This document shows, in pieces, positions 17,167 to 26,175 of a DNA stretch of 64,000 nt. Origin of the DNA: Agrobacterium leguminum (GTDB lineage Bacteria; Pseudomonadota; Alphaproteobacteria; Rhizobiales; Rhizobiaceae); contig NZ_JADQWB010000005.1 in NCBI RefSeq assembly GCF_015704895.1, positions 1-64,000 on the forward strand. Direction: 5' to 3'. Under the pieces are notes generated by a model that worked only from the letters and a program-made list of their open reading frames with translations, was not told the DNA's origin and did no database searches. A program made the position numbers and the translations under genes. Numbering within the stretch: the first letter of the stretch is position 1; each line of letters begins with the position of its first letter.

Positions 17167-18063
17167 TCAGGCCGCCTTGGCGACTTCGACAAAAGCGTTT
17201 CGAATGCTTTCAGCCACGGCAAGAACAGGGCGGGACGCCTTGTCACCCATGATCAGGCGGATATCGAAACAGCCGAGTTCCGGCAGGCCTTCCTTGTCGC
17301 CCAGAATGACCATGTCGTTCTGCACATAGGATCGCGGCAGCGGCGCGATGGCGAGATCGGCGGCAATCGCCGCGCGCTGCGCCATGGTATGACCGCTGAG
17401 ATAGGCCACGCGGAAATTGCGGCCGCGCTTTTCCAGCGAATGGATCGCTTCCGAGCGCCAGATGCAGCCCTCTTCCCAGATGGAGATCGGCAGCGGATCG
17501 CGCAGATAGGCGGTGCCGCATTTGGCGCCCGCCCAGACCAGACGCTCGCGCATCAGCACCTCGCCCGTATCCCGAAGGGGATGGGAGGCGCAGTTGACGA
17601 GGGCAAGATCGAGCCTCTGCTCATCCATGCGCTTATAAAGATTGGAGCTGGAATCGATGGTGACGTCGATCATGATGCCGGGGAAAGCCTCGGCAAAACG
17701 TTTGAGAATGCCCGGCAGCAGGCCACGCTCGCCAATATCCTCCGGTGCACCGAGCCGGACGACGCCGGAAAGCTCGGGCATGACGAAACGCGACACGGCC
17801 TCGTTGGACAGCGCAATCATGCGCCGCGCATAGGTCAGAAGCGTCTCCCCATGCGCCGTCAATGTCACCGAGCGGGCATCGCGCAGGAAAAGCGTCGTTT
17901 TCAACTGCTCTTCAAGCTTCTTGATCTGCATGGAAACCGCAGAGGGCGTTCTGAACACCACTTCTGCGGCGGTGGAGAAATTTCCCGTTTCCGCGATGGC
18001 GACGAAGGTTCTCAATATGTCGTTATCCAGCAACGGCAGCGGTTGGCGGAAAGTCACGGTCAT
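17167..18063 (-). CDS. LysR-family transcriptional regulator
   Basis: From the ATG at 18063 the 298 residues have a typical LysR winged helix (DNDILRTFVAIAETGNFSTAAEVVFRTPSAVSMQIKKLE), written here in part only as the AAEVVFRTPSAVSMQIK core, and a periplasmic-binding-like effector domain from about 95. The upstream frame to 18105 would add 14 residues and looks less likely. It is divergent from the DUF1127 gene (168 bp apart) and convergent with the MTHFR-like gene. By the usual LysR rule the DUF1127 gene is a likely target. Confidence 0.92.
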   Translation of the reverse strand: MTVTFRQPLPLLDNDILRTFVAIAETGNFSTAAEVVFRTPSAVSMQIKKLEEQLKTTLFLRDARSVTLTAHGETLLTYARRMIALSNEAVSRFVMPELSGVVRLGAPEDIGERGLLPGILKRFAEAFPGIMIDVTIDSSSNLYKRMDEQRLDLALVNCASHPLRDTGEVLMRERLVWAGAKCGTAYLRDPLPISIWEEGCIWRSEAIHSLEKRGRNFRVAYLSGHTMAQRAAIAADLAIAPLPRSYVQNDMVILGDKEGLPELGCFDIRLIMGDKASRPVLAVAESIRNAFVEVAKAA

Positions 18064-18231
18064 GGCACGCACCTTCAAATATTTTGATTTATAGATGGAT
18101 ATCATTTCGTTTGATTGAATGTCAACAAGCGCGCACCATCCGGGACATTGATTGACGGGGCGGATTTAGCCTCGTCGGCAAGCGCATACCGAAGTCGCAA
18201 ACAGGATCGTGGTTCAGGAAAGGATCAAGAC

Positions 18232-18450
18232 ATGACCATGATACATTATCTCCCCGTGGCGAACCGTTCCTCGAACCGCCCGTCATCCACCGGCTGGCTC
18301 CATCGCCTGTCCGACCATGTTGCCGCCCGTTACGCCGCATGGCGTCGCGAAAAAATGCTTCGCGCACTGGAGGCATTGCCGCCTGAAACATTGAAGGATA
18401 TCGGATGGCCGACGACGGACAACAGCCGCATAAACGTCATCCGCAGATGA
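18232..18450 (+). CDS. DUF1127 small protein
   Basis: The 72-residue protein ends with the DUF1127 (YjiS-like) domain: WRREKMLRALEALPPETLKDIGW, recognised by its arginine-rich start and the DIG motif. Family members in Agrobacterium and Rhodobacter have been linked to phosphate, carbon and RNA metabolism, possibly as RNA-binding peptides. The ATG at 18232 has an AGGA site 8 bases upstream; the open frame to 18115 is not needed. It is divergent from the LysR gene. Confidence 0.85.
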   Translation: MTMIHYLPVANRSSNRPSSTGWLHRLSDHVAARYAAWRREKMLRALEALPPETLKDIGWPTTDNSRINVIRR

Positions 18451-18721
18451 CATTCAACCGGTGGCTCGCAACGTTTCTGGACGTGCGAGCCATCCCTGCC
18501 CGTCCTTCGAATGGAAGGACAAGGGCGCAAAATAGCCTGCCTGTTTTACATGCGACACACCGCCTTTTTAAAAGGCTTGTCGCAAAATTTGCATATTTCA
18601 AAAGCTATTTTTTGACAGCCCCGATTCCACGGCGTATTTTTCGTTAAAGATGTCGTAAACAGGACATCCAGAAGACCAATTCCAAGGGAGGAATTGCGTA
18701 TTCGCAACGGAGCACGGGCAA

Positions 18722-19762
18722 ATGAGCAGAAACTCCCAGAAGAAGCGCTCAATCGTCTTTTTTCTCATTCCGCAATTTACCATGCTGCCATTCGCCGCAG
18801 CGGTTGAAACGCTTCGCATCGCCAACCGAATGTTGGGCTATCAGGCCTATGAGTGGCGCCTCTCCTCGCTCGATGGCCAGAAGGTCATGTCGTCAAGCGG
18901 CATCTGTCTTGAGCCCGATACCTGTCTTGCCGATGAGCGGCGCTACGTCAGCGGCGAAAACCGCCCGGAAATGGCGATCATCTGTTCGGGCATCGATGTG
19001 GATCAACACATCAACAAATCCGTCAATGCCTGGCTGCGCGAAGCCTATAATCGCGGCATCGCCATCGGCAGCCTCTGTACCGCCGCCCATATTCTCGCAC
19101 AGGCGGGCCTTTTGAACGGCAAGCGCTGCGCGATCCACTGGGAAAACCTGCCCGGTTTTTCCGAAGCCTTCCCTCAGGTGGAAGTCTATGCCGATCTCTT
19201 CGAAGTCGATAGCAACATCTATACCTGCGCCGGCGGCACGGCCTCGCTCGACATGATGCTGAGCCTGATCGGCCAGGATTTCGGCGAAAACCTCGTCAAC
19301 CGCGTCTGCGAACAGCAATTGACCGACCGGGTGCGCAGCCCCAATGACCGCCAGCGCCTGCCGCTGCGCGCGCGCCTCGGCGTGCAGAATAGCAAGGTTC
19401 TGTCTATCATCGAATTGATGGAAGGCAATCTTGCCGAACCGCTGTCGCTGCTCGATATCGCCGACGCCGCCGATCTGTCGCGCCGGCAGGTGGAGCGTCT
19501 CTTCCGTCAGGAAATGGGCCGCTCACCCGCTCGCTATTATCTCGAAATCCGCCTCGACCGCGCCCGCCACCTGCTGGTGCAATCGGCCATGCCGGTGGTC
19601 GAAGTCGCCGTCGCCTGCGGTTTCGTCTCCGCCTCGCATTTTTCCAAGTGTTATCGCGAAATCTACAATCGCACGCCGCAGCAGGAGCGCGCCGAGCGCA
19701 AACTCCTTATCAGCGCATCGCGAATGGCGATGGCGAGCCAGGCAGGCAAGGCCGCACATTGA
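18722..19762 (+). CDS. GlxA-family AraC-type transcriptional regulator
   Basis: The 346 residues combine an N-terminal DJ-1/PfpI-like domain (about 10-190; SLCTAAHILAQAGLLNGKR is the nucleophile-elbow region with a cysteine) and a C-terminal AraC DNA-binding domain (about 225-325; LADLSRRQVERLFRQ-type and CGFVSASHFSKCYRE helices). This is the architecture of GbdR/CdhR, which control glycine betaine and carnitine breakdown. The specific target is unknown here. The 271-bp leader contains a GCCTTTTTAAAAGGC palindrome (18561-18575). Confidence 0.88.
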   Translation: MSRNSQKKRSIVFFLIPQFTMLPFAAAVETLRIANRMLGYQAYEWRLSSLDGQKVMSSSGICLEPDTCLADERRYVSGENRPEMAIICSGIDVDQHINKSVNAWLREAYNRGIAIGSLCTAAHILAQAGLLNGKRCAIHWENLPGFSEAFPQVEVYADLFEVDSNIYTCAGGTASLDMMLSLIGQDFGENLVNRVCEQQLTDRVRSPNDRQRLPLRARLGVQNSKVLSIIELMEGNLAEPLSLLDIADAADLSRRQVERLFRQEMGRSPARYYLEIRLDRARHLLVQSAMPVVEVAVACGFVSASHFSKCYREIYNRTPQQERAERKLLISASRMAMASQAGKAAH

Positions 19763-19819
19763 ATGCGGGCTGAATGCCGCAAACGCGACGGACTTGCTTC
19801 AGGGATAAACCTCTCCTTC

Positions 19820-19933
19820 GTCATGCCGGACTAGATCCGGCATCCAGCCACGGCGCGTCTGCGCCGTGAGAAGAGTCTCCTGCGATCAAGGACTTGATCG
19901 CACTGAACCCCGGATCCAGTCCGGGGTGATGGA
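19820..19933. repeat. Dispersed palindromic repeat (REPIN-like), copy 2, complete
   Basis: The intact copy lies between two convergent genes. Its outer hairpins are ATGCCGGACTAGATCCGGCAT (stem of 8, loop CTAGA) on the left and CCCCGGATCCAGTCCGGGG on the right. They are related to each other in inverted orientation. Between them are CGGCGCGTCTGCGCCG and GATCAAGGACTTGATC. It matches 123-225 with few changes. Confidence 0.8.
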
Positions 19934-20026
19934 GTGCGGATGATTGAACTGTGGTAAGATCGCAGGTTCAGCGAACGGCCAGCAAAGACCCGGTCCACAG
20001 GACTGCCCCAACACAATCAGACCAAG

Positions 20027-21502
20027 TCACCCAAACGGCCGAACCGCATGGGCGAGGTCTTCCGCCGTCAAGCCGTCGCCTGCCCTATGGGCGGCCTCGC
20101 CATGCAACCAGACCCCGGCCGCAGCCGCCTCGAAGGCGGGAGCTCCCTGCGCCAGCAGCGCGCCGATGATACCGGCCAGCACATCGCCTGACCCAGCCGT
20201 AGCAAGGCTCGCGGGAGCATTGGTGTTGACCACCGCCCGTCCATCCGGCGCGGCAATCACCGTATCCGCGCCCTTGTAGACCAGTACAGCACCACTGCGC
20301 GCCGAGGCGACCTGCGCCTTTTCGATCTTGCTCAGCATCTTGTCAGCGGCAAGATCGGGAAACAGTCGCGCAAATTCGCCCTCATGCGGCGTCAGCACGA
20401 ATTTGCCCGTGCCTGACGTGACATGCGCAAACAGGGCCTCCTTATGATCCCTGAAAGCCGTGATCGCATCGGCATCCAGCACCACAGCCCTGTCTCCAAG
20501 CAGGGACACGAATTGCCGCGCCTTTTCGAGGTCGCCGAAACCCGGGCCGAGAACGAAAGTGCCATGACGCCCATCGTCCAGCCACGACCGTAGATCGTCG
20601 GCATCGTCCACCGCTCCGTTCATCACCGCGGTCAGCGTGACGGAGAGCACGTCGAGCGCTTGCCTCGGCGCAGCGATGGTGACGATCCCCGCCCCCGCCT
20701 TCAGTGCCGAAAGCGCGGTCATGCGGCTTGCGCCCGTCGCATGGGCCGGGCCAGAAAAGACGGTCAGATGCCCGCGACGGAATTTATGGGTTTCCATATC
20801 GGCATGAGGCAAGGCATCCCGCCAGATCAGCGGATCATTTTCCGCCACCGATCCCGCATGGGCGTCAAGGATGCGGGACGGAATGCCGATATCGAACACC
20901 TCGAGCTTTCCACAAAGCTCCCGCCCCGGCATCAGCAGATGACCCGGCTTGCGCGCCATGAAGGTCACCGTCCGCTCAGCCCTGAACGATGCGCCGAGAG
21001 GCACGCCTCGCCTGCCGCAGAGGCCCGAGGGCAGATCGACGGCGAGAACCGGCACCTTCGCCCGCGTGACCGCCTCGATCACCCGAATAAGCTCCTGCGG
21101 AACATCGCGGGACAATCCGGCCCCGAACACCGCATCGATCACCACGTCGCCGGCAAGAGGCGCATAGCCGTCAAGCGGCAGCGGCGTCACGCCGCTCCGC
21201 TCGAATGCCGTCCGTGCATCGCCCCTGAATGCGCCGACATCGCCGAGATGATGAACCGCGACGACCGCCCCGCTCTGCAAAAGCGCCCGCGCCGCCACAT
21301 AACCATCGCCGCCATTGTTGCCGCCGCCGCAGAGCACGACGAAACGCTGCGCCTGCGGATAGTGACGCAGCGCTGAGGCCGCAACCGCCTGCCCCGCCCG
21401 CTCCATCAGGTCATAAAGAGGAATGCCGGATTGCCCGGCCGCCGCATCGATGCGGGCCATGGCAACAGGGTCGATCAGGAAAAGGCGCGGAAGGGATTTC
21501 AT
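20027..21502 (-). CDS. nnr: Bifunctional NAD(P)H-hydrate epimerase / dehydratase
   Basis: This enzyme repairs hydrated NAD(P)H. The N-terminal YjeF_N domain (about 1-215) epimerises R- to S-NAD(P)HX and shows the GGGNNGGDGYVAAR motif. The C-terminal ribokinase-like domain (about 225-491) dehydrates the S form using ADP or ATP and shows FVLTPHEGEFARL and TAGSGDVLAGI. The 491-residue fusion has the usual layout for proteobacteria. It is convergent with the GlxA-type regulator, with the palindromic repeat between, and divergent from glnB. In rhizobia nnr is often found next to glnB, as here. Confidence 0.95.
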   Translation of the reverse strand: MKSLPRLFLIDPVAMARIDAAAGQSGIPLYDLMERAGQAVAASALRHYPQAQRFVVLCGGGNNGGDGYVAARALLQSGAVVAVHHLGDVGAFRGDARTAFERSGVTPLPLDGYAPLAGDVVIDAVFGAGLSRDVPQELIRVIEAVTRAKVPVLAVDLPSGLCGRRGVPLGASFRAERTVTFMARKPGHLLMPGRELCGKLEVFDIGIPSRILDAHAGSVAENDPLIWRDALPHADMETHKFRRGHLTVFSGPAHATGASRMTALSALKAGAGIVTIAAPRQALDVLSVTLTAVMNGAVDDADDLRSWLDDGRHGTFVLGPGFGDLEKARQFVSLLGDRAVVLDADAITAFRDHKEALFAHVTSGTGKFVLTPHEGEFARLFPDLAADKMLSKIEKAQVASARSGAVLVYKGADTVIAAPDGRAVVNTNAPASLATAGSGDVLAGIIGALLAQGAPAFEAAAAGVWLHGEAAHRAGDGLTAEDLAHAVRPFG

Positions 21503-22199
<697 letters not shown>

Positions 22200-22270
22200 T
22201 CAAGAACGTCCCGAGCCGGGGAGGCTTGGGTTTTCACCTCGTCATCATCACACTCAAGGAAAACGTTTAA

Positions 22271-23680
22271 ATGACGACCGCAAACGATATCTTGAAGCAG
22301 ATCAAGGATAACGACATCAAGTTCGTGGACCTGCGCTTTACCGACCCCAAGGGCAAGCTGCAGCACGTCACCATGGATGTTGTCTGTGTGGACGAAGACA
22401 TGTTCGCCGATGGCGTCATGTTCGACGGCTCCTCGATCGCCGGCTGGAAGGCCATCAACGAGTCCGACATGGTGCTGATGCCCGATCCGGCCACCGCCCA
22501 TATCGACCCGTTCTTCGCCCAGTCCACCCTGGTCGTCCTTTGCGACATCCTCGACCCGGTCTCTGGCGAAGCCTATAACCGCGACCCGCGCGGCACCGCC
22601 AAGAAGGCCGAAGCCTACCTCAAGGCGTCGGGTATCGGCGACACCGTTTTCGTTGGCCCGGAGCCGGAATTCTTCGTCTTCGACGACGTGAAGTACAAGG
22701 CCGATCCCTACAACACTGGCTTCAAGCTGGATTCGTCCGAACTGCCGTCCAACGACGACACGGATTACGAGACCGGCAACCTCGGCCACCGTCCGCGCGT
22801 CAAGGGCGGTTATTTCCCGGTTCCGCCGATCGACAGCCTCCAGGACATGCGCTCCGAAATGCTGACGGTTCTGGCCGAAATGGGCGTGGTCGTCGAAAAG
22901 CACCACCACGAAGTGGCTGCCGCACAGCACGAGCTGGGTGTGAAGTTCGACACGCTCGTCTCCAGCGCCGACAAGATGCAGATCTACAAGTACGTCGTGC
23001 ACCAGGTCGCCAATGCCTATGGCAAGACGGCAACCTTCATGCCGAAGCCGATCTTCGGCGATAACGGCTCGGGCATGCACGTTCACCAGTCGATCTGGAA
23101 GGGCGGTAAGCCGACCTTCGCAGGTGACGAATATGCCGGCCTTTCCGAGACGTGCCTCTATTACATCGGCGGCATCATCAAGCACGCCAAGGCCATCAAC
23201 GCCTTCACCAACCCCACCACCAACTCCTACAAGCGTCTGGTGCCGGGTTATGAAGCGCCGGTTCTGCTCGCCTACTCCGCGCGCAACCGTTCCGCATCGT
23301 GCCGTATTCCCTTCGGCTCCAACCCGAAGGCAAAGCGCGTCGAAGTCCGCTTCCCGGACCCGACCCAGAACCCCTATCTCGGTTTTGCGGCCATGCTGAT
23401 GGCCGGCCTCGACGGCATCAAGAACAAGATCCACCCCGGCAAGCCGATGGACAAGGACCTTTACGACCTTCCTGCGAAGGAACTGAAGAAGATCCCGACC
23501 GTCTGCGGCTCGCTGCGCGAAGCGCTGGAAAGCCTCGACAAGGATCGCAAGTTCCTGACCGCCGGCGGCGTGTTCGACGACGACCAGATCGACTCGTTCA
23601 TCGAGCTGAAGATGCAGGAAGTCATGCGTTTCGAAATGACCCCGCATCCGGTCGAATTCGACATGTACTACTCGGCCTGA
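22271..23680 (+). CDS. glnA: Glutamine synthetase type I
   Basis: GlnA makes glutamine from glutamate, ammonia and ATP and is the main route of ammonium assimilation. The 469 residues have all landmarks: FDGSSIAGW in the beta-grasp domain, [20 protein letters not shown], and the adenylylation tyrosine Y398 in [12 protein letters not shown]. GlnE-mediated control is therefore expected. An AAGGA ribosome site lies before the ATG. The gene ends at a tandem pair of hairpins, the second being a good terminator. Confidence 0.98.
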   Translation: MTTANDILKQIKDNDIKFVDLRFTDPKGKLQHVTMDVVCVDEDMFADGVMFDGSSIAGWKAINESDMVLMPDPATAHIDPFFAQSTLVVLCDILDPVSGEAYNRDPRGTAKKAEAYLKASGIGDTVFVGPEPEFFVFDDVKYKADPYNTGFKLDSSELPSNDDTDYETGNLGHRPRVKGGYFPVPPIDSLQDMRSEMLTVLAEMGVVVEKHHHEVAAAQHELGVKFDTLVSSADKMQIYKYVVHQVANAYGKTATFMPKPIFGDNGSGMHVHQSIWKGGKPTFAGDEYAGLSETCLYYIGGIIKHAKAINAFTNPTTNSYKRLVPGYEAPVLLAYSARNRSASCRIPFGSNPKAKRVEVRFPDPTQNPYLGFAAMLMAGLDGIKNKIHPGKPMDKDLYDLPAKELKKIPTVCGSLREALESLDKDRKFLTAGGVFDDDQIDSFIELKMQEVMRFEMTPHPVEFDMYYSA

Positions 23681-23721
23681 TCGGCCTTTGGAGCGCTCCC
23701 ATCGGGGCGCTCCATCCATTC

Positions 23722-23756
23722 CGGCGGTTTTCCCTGGAAAGCCGCCGTTTTCTTTT
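23722..23756 (+). terminator. Rho-independent terminator of glnA
   Basis: CGGCGGTTTTCC pairs with GGAAAGCCGCCG and is followed by TTTTCTTTT. A second hairpin (GGAGCGC.../...GCGCTCC, 23692-23715) lies just upstream without a T run. The DMT exporter ATG is only 25 bp downstream of the terminator. Confidence 0.8.
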
Positions 23757-23780
23757 GAAGCCCAGCCATCATTGCGAAGA

Positions 23781-24701
23781 ATGTCGAACAAGCCAGCCTC
23801 TCAGCAAACGCGCCTCACGGACTGGCTCATCTTTCTGGCGGTGCCGTTCTTTTTCTCCAGTAATGTCATTTTCGGCCGTGGCGTCGTCGGCGAAGTCTCG
23901 CCTTTCATCGCCGCCTTCATCCGCTGGATCGGCTCGACCCTCATCATCGCCCCCTTCATGATCGCCGACTGGCGCAACTGCCTTGCCTTCGTGCGGCGGA
24001 AAACGCTGCTCTGGCTCGTCCTCGGCATTCTCGGCATGGGCATCTGCGGCGGCGTGGTCTATTGGGGGCTGACCATGACGACGGCCGCCAACGGCACGCT
24101 GATCTACACCACGTCCTCGCTGTTCATCATCCTGTTCCAGCGCGTCTTTCAGAGCCGCCCGATCCGGAAGCTGGAAGTGGCGGGCATGGTCATTGCCTTT
24201 GCCGGCGTGGCGGCCATCGTGCTCAAGGGCGATATGTCCGCTCTCTGGCACCTGAATTTCAACATTGGCGATTTCGCGATCCTGACGGCGGCCATCGCCT
24301 TTGCGGTCTATTCGCTGCTGCTGCGCGATCCCGCCGCACGGCAGATGGCCTCTTTCAGCCTTTTCGGCCTGATCGCCTTTTCCGGCGCGCTCGTGCTTCT
24401 GCCGCCGGCGGCGCTGGAACTGGCGCAGGGCGGCATGTTGCCCGCCACGCCAATGGCCTGGGCCAAGATCGGCGGCATCATCCTGTTCGCCTCACTATTG
24501 GCCTTTTATTGCTTCACCCATACGGTGCGCGTCTTCGGTCCCGCAACCGCTGGCATCACGCTTTACATGATGCCGCCGGTCTCGATCCTCATGGCAACGC
24601 TGTTCCTGGGGGAGACTTTCGAGACCTATCACGCCATCGGCATCGTGCTGGTCACCGGCGGCGTCATCATCGCCACCGCGCCCATCGGCAGAAAGCACTG
24701 A
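23781..24701 (+). CDS. EamA/DMT-family transporter
   Basis: From the ATG at 23781 the 306 residues form about ten membrane helices in two EamA repeats, typical of the drug/metabolite transporter superfamily (exporters of amino acids or metabolites). The repeats start near SNVIFGRGVVGEVSPF and AVYSLLLRDP. The substrate cannot be inferred. An upstream extension to 23688 overlaps the glnA terminator and is not credible. Confidence 0.88.
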   Translation: MSNKPASQQTRLTDWLIFLAVPFFFSSNVIFGRGVVGEVSPFIAAFIRWIGSTLIIAPFMIADWRNCLAFVRRKTLLWLVLGILGMGICGGVVYWGLTMTTAANGTLIYTTSSLFIILFQRVFQSRPIRKLEVAGMVIAFAGVAAIVLKGDMSALWHLNFNIGDFAILTAAIAFAVYSLLLRDPAARQMASFSLFGLIAFSGALVLLPPAALELAQGGMLPATPMAWAKIGGIILFASLLAFYCFTHTVRVFGPATAGITLYMMPPVSILMATLFLGETFETYHAIGIVLVTGGVIIATAPIGRKH

Positions 24702-24789
24702 ACGCGGACGGCAGACCGGCACCAAAACCGCTAGGTCTTGATATTTCGCATTCCGATACCAACTAGTATTGGGAAAGGAAGTACATGCC

Positions 24790-25119
24790 ATGAAACAAAG
24801 AAACGCAAAATTCACGCTTGGCGAAATCGTCCGCCACAAGGTGTTTCCGTTCCGCGGTGTGGTGATCGACGTGGACCCGGAATATGCCAATACCGAGGAA
24901 TGGTGGAACGCCATCCCTGCGGAAATCAGGCCGGATCGCGACCAGCCCTTCTATCATCTTCTGGCTGAAAACGAGGAGACGGAATATGTCGCCTATGTTT
25001 CCGAACAGAACCTCGTCCACGACGAAAACGAGACGCCGCTCCGAAATCCCAATATCGGCCGCATCTTCGACAAGGCGCCGAACGGCGAATGGCGCCCGAA
25101 AATGTCGACGGCGCATTGA
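24790..25119 (+). CDS. hspQ: Heat shock protein HspQ (hemimethylated-DNA-binding-domain family)
   Basis: The 109-residue protein matches HspQ/YccV: FTLGEIVRHKVFPFRGVVIDVDP, then NTEEWWNAIP and QPFYHLLAEN, then YVAYVSEQNLV. HspQ acts as a specificity-enhancing factor for the Lon protease and also binds hemimethylated DNA in E. coli. I chose the ATG at 24790, which has an AGGAAG site upstream, over one at 24769. It is a single gene ending before a bidirectional terminator. Confidence 0.92.
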   Translation: MKQRNAKFTLGEIVRHKVFPFRGVVIDVDPEYANTEEWWNAIPAEIRPDRDQPFYHLLAENEETEYVAYVSEQNLVHDENETPLRNPNIGRIFDKAPNGEWRPKMSTAH

Positions 25120-25155
25120 CGCCCGCCAATTTTCTCCCCTCCCTCCCAGGGGCAT

Positions 25156-25190
25156 AAAAAAACCGGTCTGTCGCCAGACCGGTTTTCCTG
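25156..25190. terminator. Bidirectional rho-independent terminator
   Basis: AAAAACCGGTCTG/CAGACCGGTTTT is a near-perfect hairpin with A and T runs on opposite sides. It lies between the convergent hspQ and IalB-family genes. Confidence 0.9.
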
Positions 25191-25211
25191 TTTTTGGAGC
25201 TTACGCTGCGA

Positions 25212-25868
25212 TCAGGGCTTCGGCGCGCCCTTGGCAGCGTCCTGTGCGGCTTCCAGCTTCTTGCGGGCCTCTTCAGCCTTCTTCTGCATGCCTTCCTGCA
25301 GGCTGCGCTGGCTTTCGGCAAGCTGCGACTGGGTGATCGCCGGGCCGTCATAAGCGCCGGTGAAGCCGGAGAGCGCGATCTTGATGGGGTTCGGCGCGCG
25401 GCGGAAGTTGATGGAGGTGAAGACCACCTCGCTACCCTTCTTCAGGGAGGCGATCATGGCGTCCGTCAGCGGAACTTCAGCCGTGCACTTGTCGGGAAGG
25501 CAAACGGCGTAATCGAGCTTCTGGCCCTTGCCGCCGTCGATCTGCATCATCACGCCCGGAGGAACGAGACGCGCGGTCGGAACGGAGACCTGCAGCAGCT
25601 TGCGGTTGACCTTGCCTTCAACGGTGATGAGGCCGACGGCGGTGATCATCTGGCCGTTCTGGGCAAGAACCACGTTCTGCACGACGCAGACATCGTTGTC
25701 TTCCTGCTTGGAGCAGGTCTTGAACCAGCCGAGCGGCGGAGCGCCAGCGCCCTGAGCGGCGGGAGCAGCATCCTGCGCCTGCGAGATGGCCGGAGCGGAC
25801 ATTGCGCCGAGAGAAAGGACCAGAGCGGACAGAGCCGTCCGGGTGAATGTGTTTGCCTTGTGCATCAT
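25212..25868 (-). CDS. Invasion-associated locus B (IalB) family exported protein
   Basis: From the ATG at 25868 the 218 residues begin with a signal peptide (MMHKANTFTRTALSALVLSL, cleavage after ISQAQ). The IalB domain follows with its spaced cysteines: FKTCSKQEDND, DVCVVQN, YAVCLPDKC. Bartonella IalB promotes erythrocyte invasion; the rhizobial homologues are periplasmic or surface proteins of unknown role. The C-terminus has an Ala/Lys-rich helical tail (EEARKKLEAAQ) not seen in all members. It is a single gene divergent from the SBP gene. Confidence 0.88.
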   Translation of the reverse strand: MMHKANTFTRTALSALVLSLGAMSAPAISQAQDAAPAAQGAGAPPLGWFKTCSKQEDNDVCVVQNVVLAQNGQMITAVGLITVEGKVNRKLLQVSVPTARLVPPGVMMQIDGGKGQKLDYAVCLPDKCTAEVPLTDAMIASLKKGSEVVFTSINFRRAPNPIKIALSGFTGAYDGPAITQSQLAESQRSLQEGMQKKAEEARKKLEAAQDAAKGAPKP

Positions 25869-26175
25869 AAGAGTTCCGTCTCCTGAATGTCTGCCAGAAC
25901 AGAACCGCAAGATCCTGTTCGCCGATGGCGGTATCCTTCTGCCCGTTCAACTGTCGTTTAAATGAGGCAAATGCGTGACCCGTCTCTTCCGGTCCCCCTG
26001 TTACATGCCGATCGCGGCGATATCCAGCACTTCTTTAACTTTTTCTTGAGCTGACCCAAGATTTCCCGCCGTTGCATGGGTCATGCAATGTCCGTGTGCT
26101 ACATATCTGCCAGAATCATGACGATAAACCGGTCAGGTCCACATATCGGACTGATCGTTGAGACAGGATAGTGAC
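25869..26175. other. Divergent intergenic region with an operator-like palindrome
   Basis: The 307 bases separate the IalB and peptide-binding-protein genes. The only notable element is a perfect 7-3-7 inverted repeat TTGCATGGGTCATGCAA at 26072-26088, about 90 bases before the SBP ATG. No gene is seen. Confidence 0.5.
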
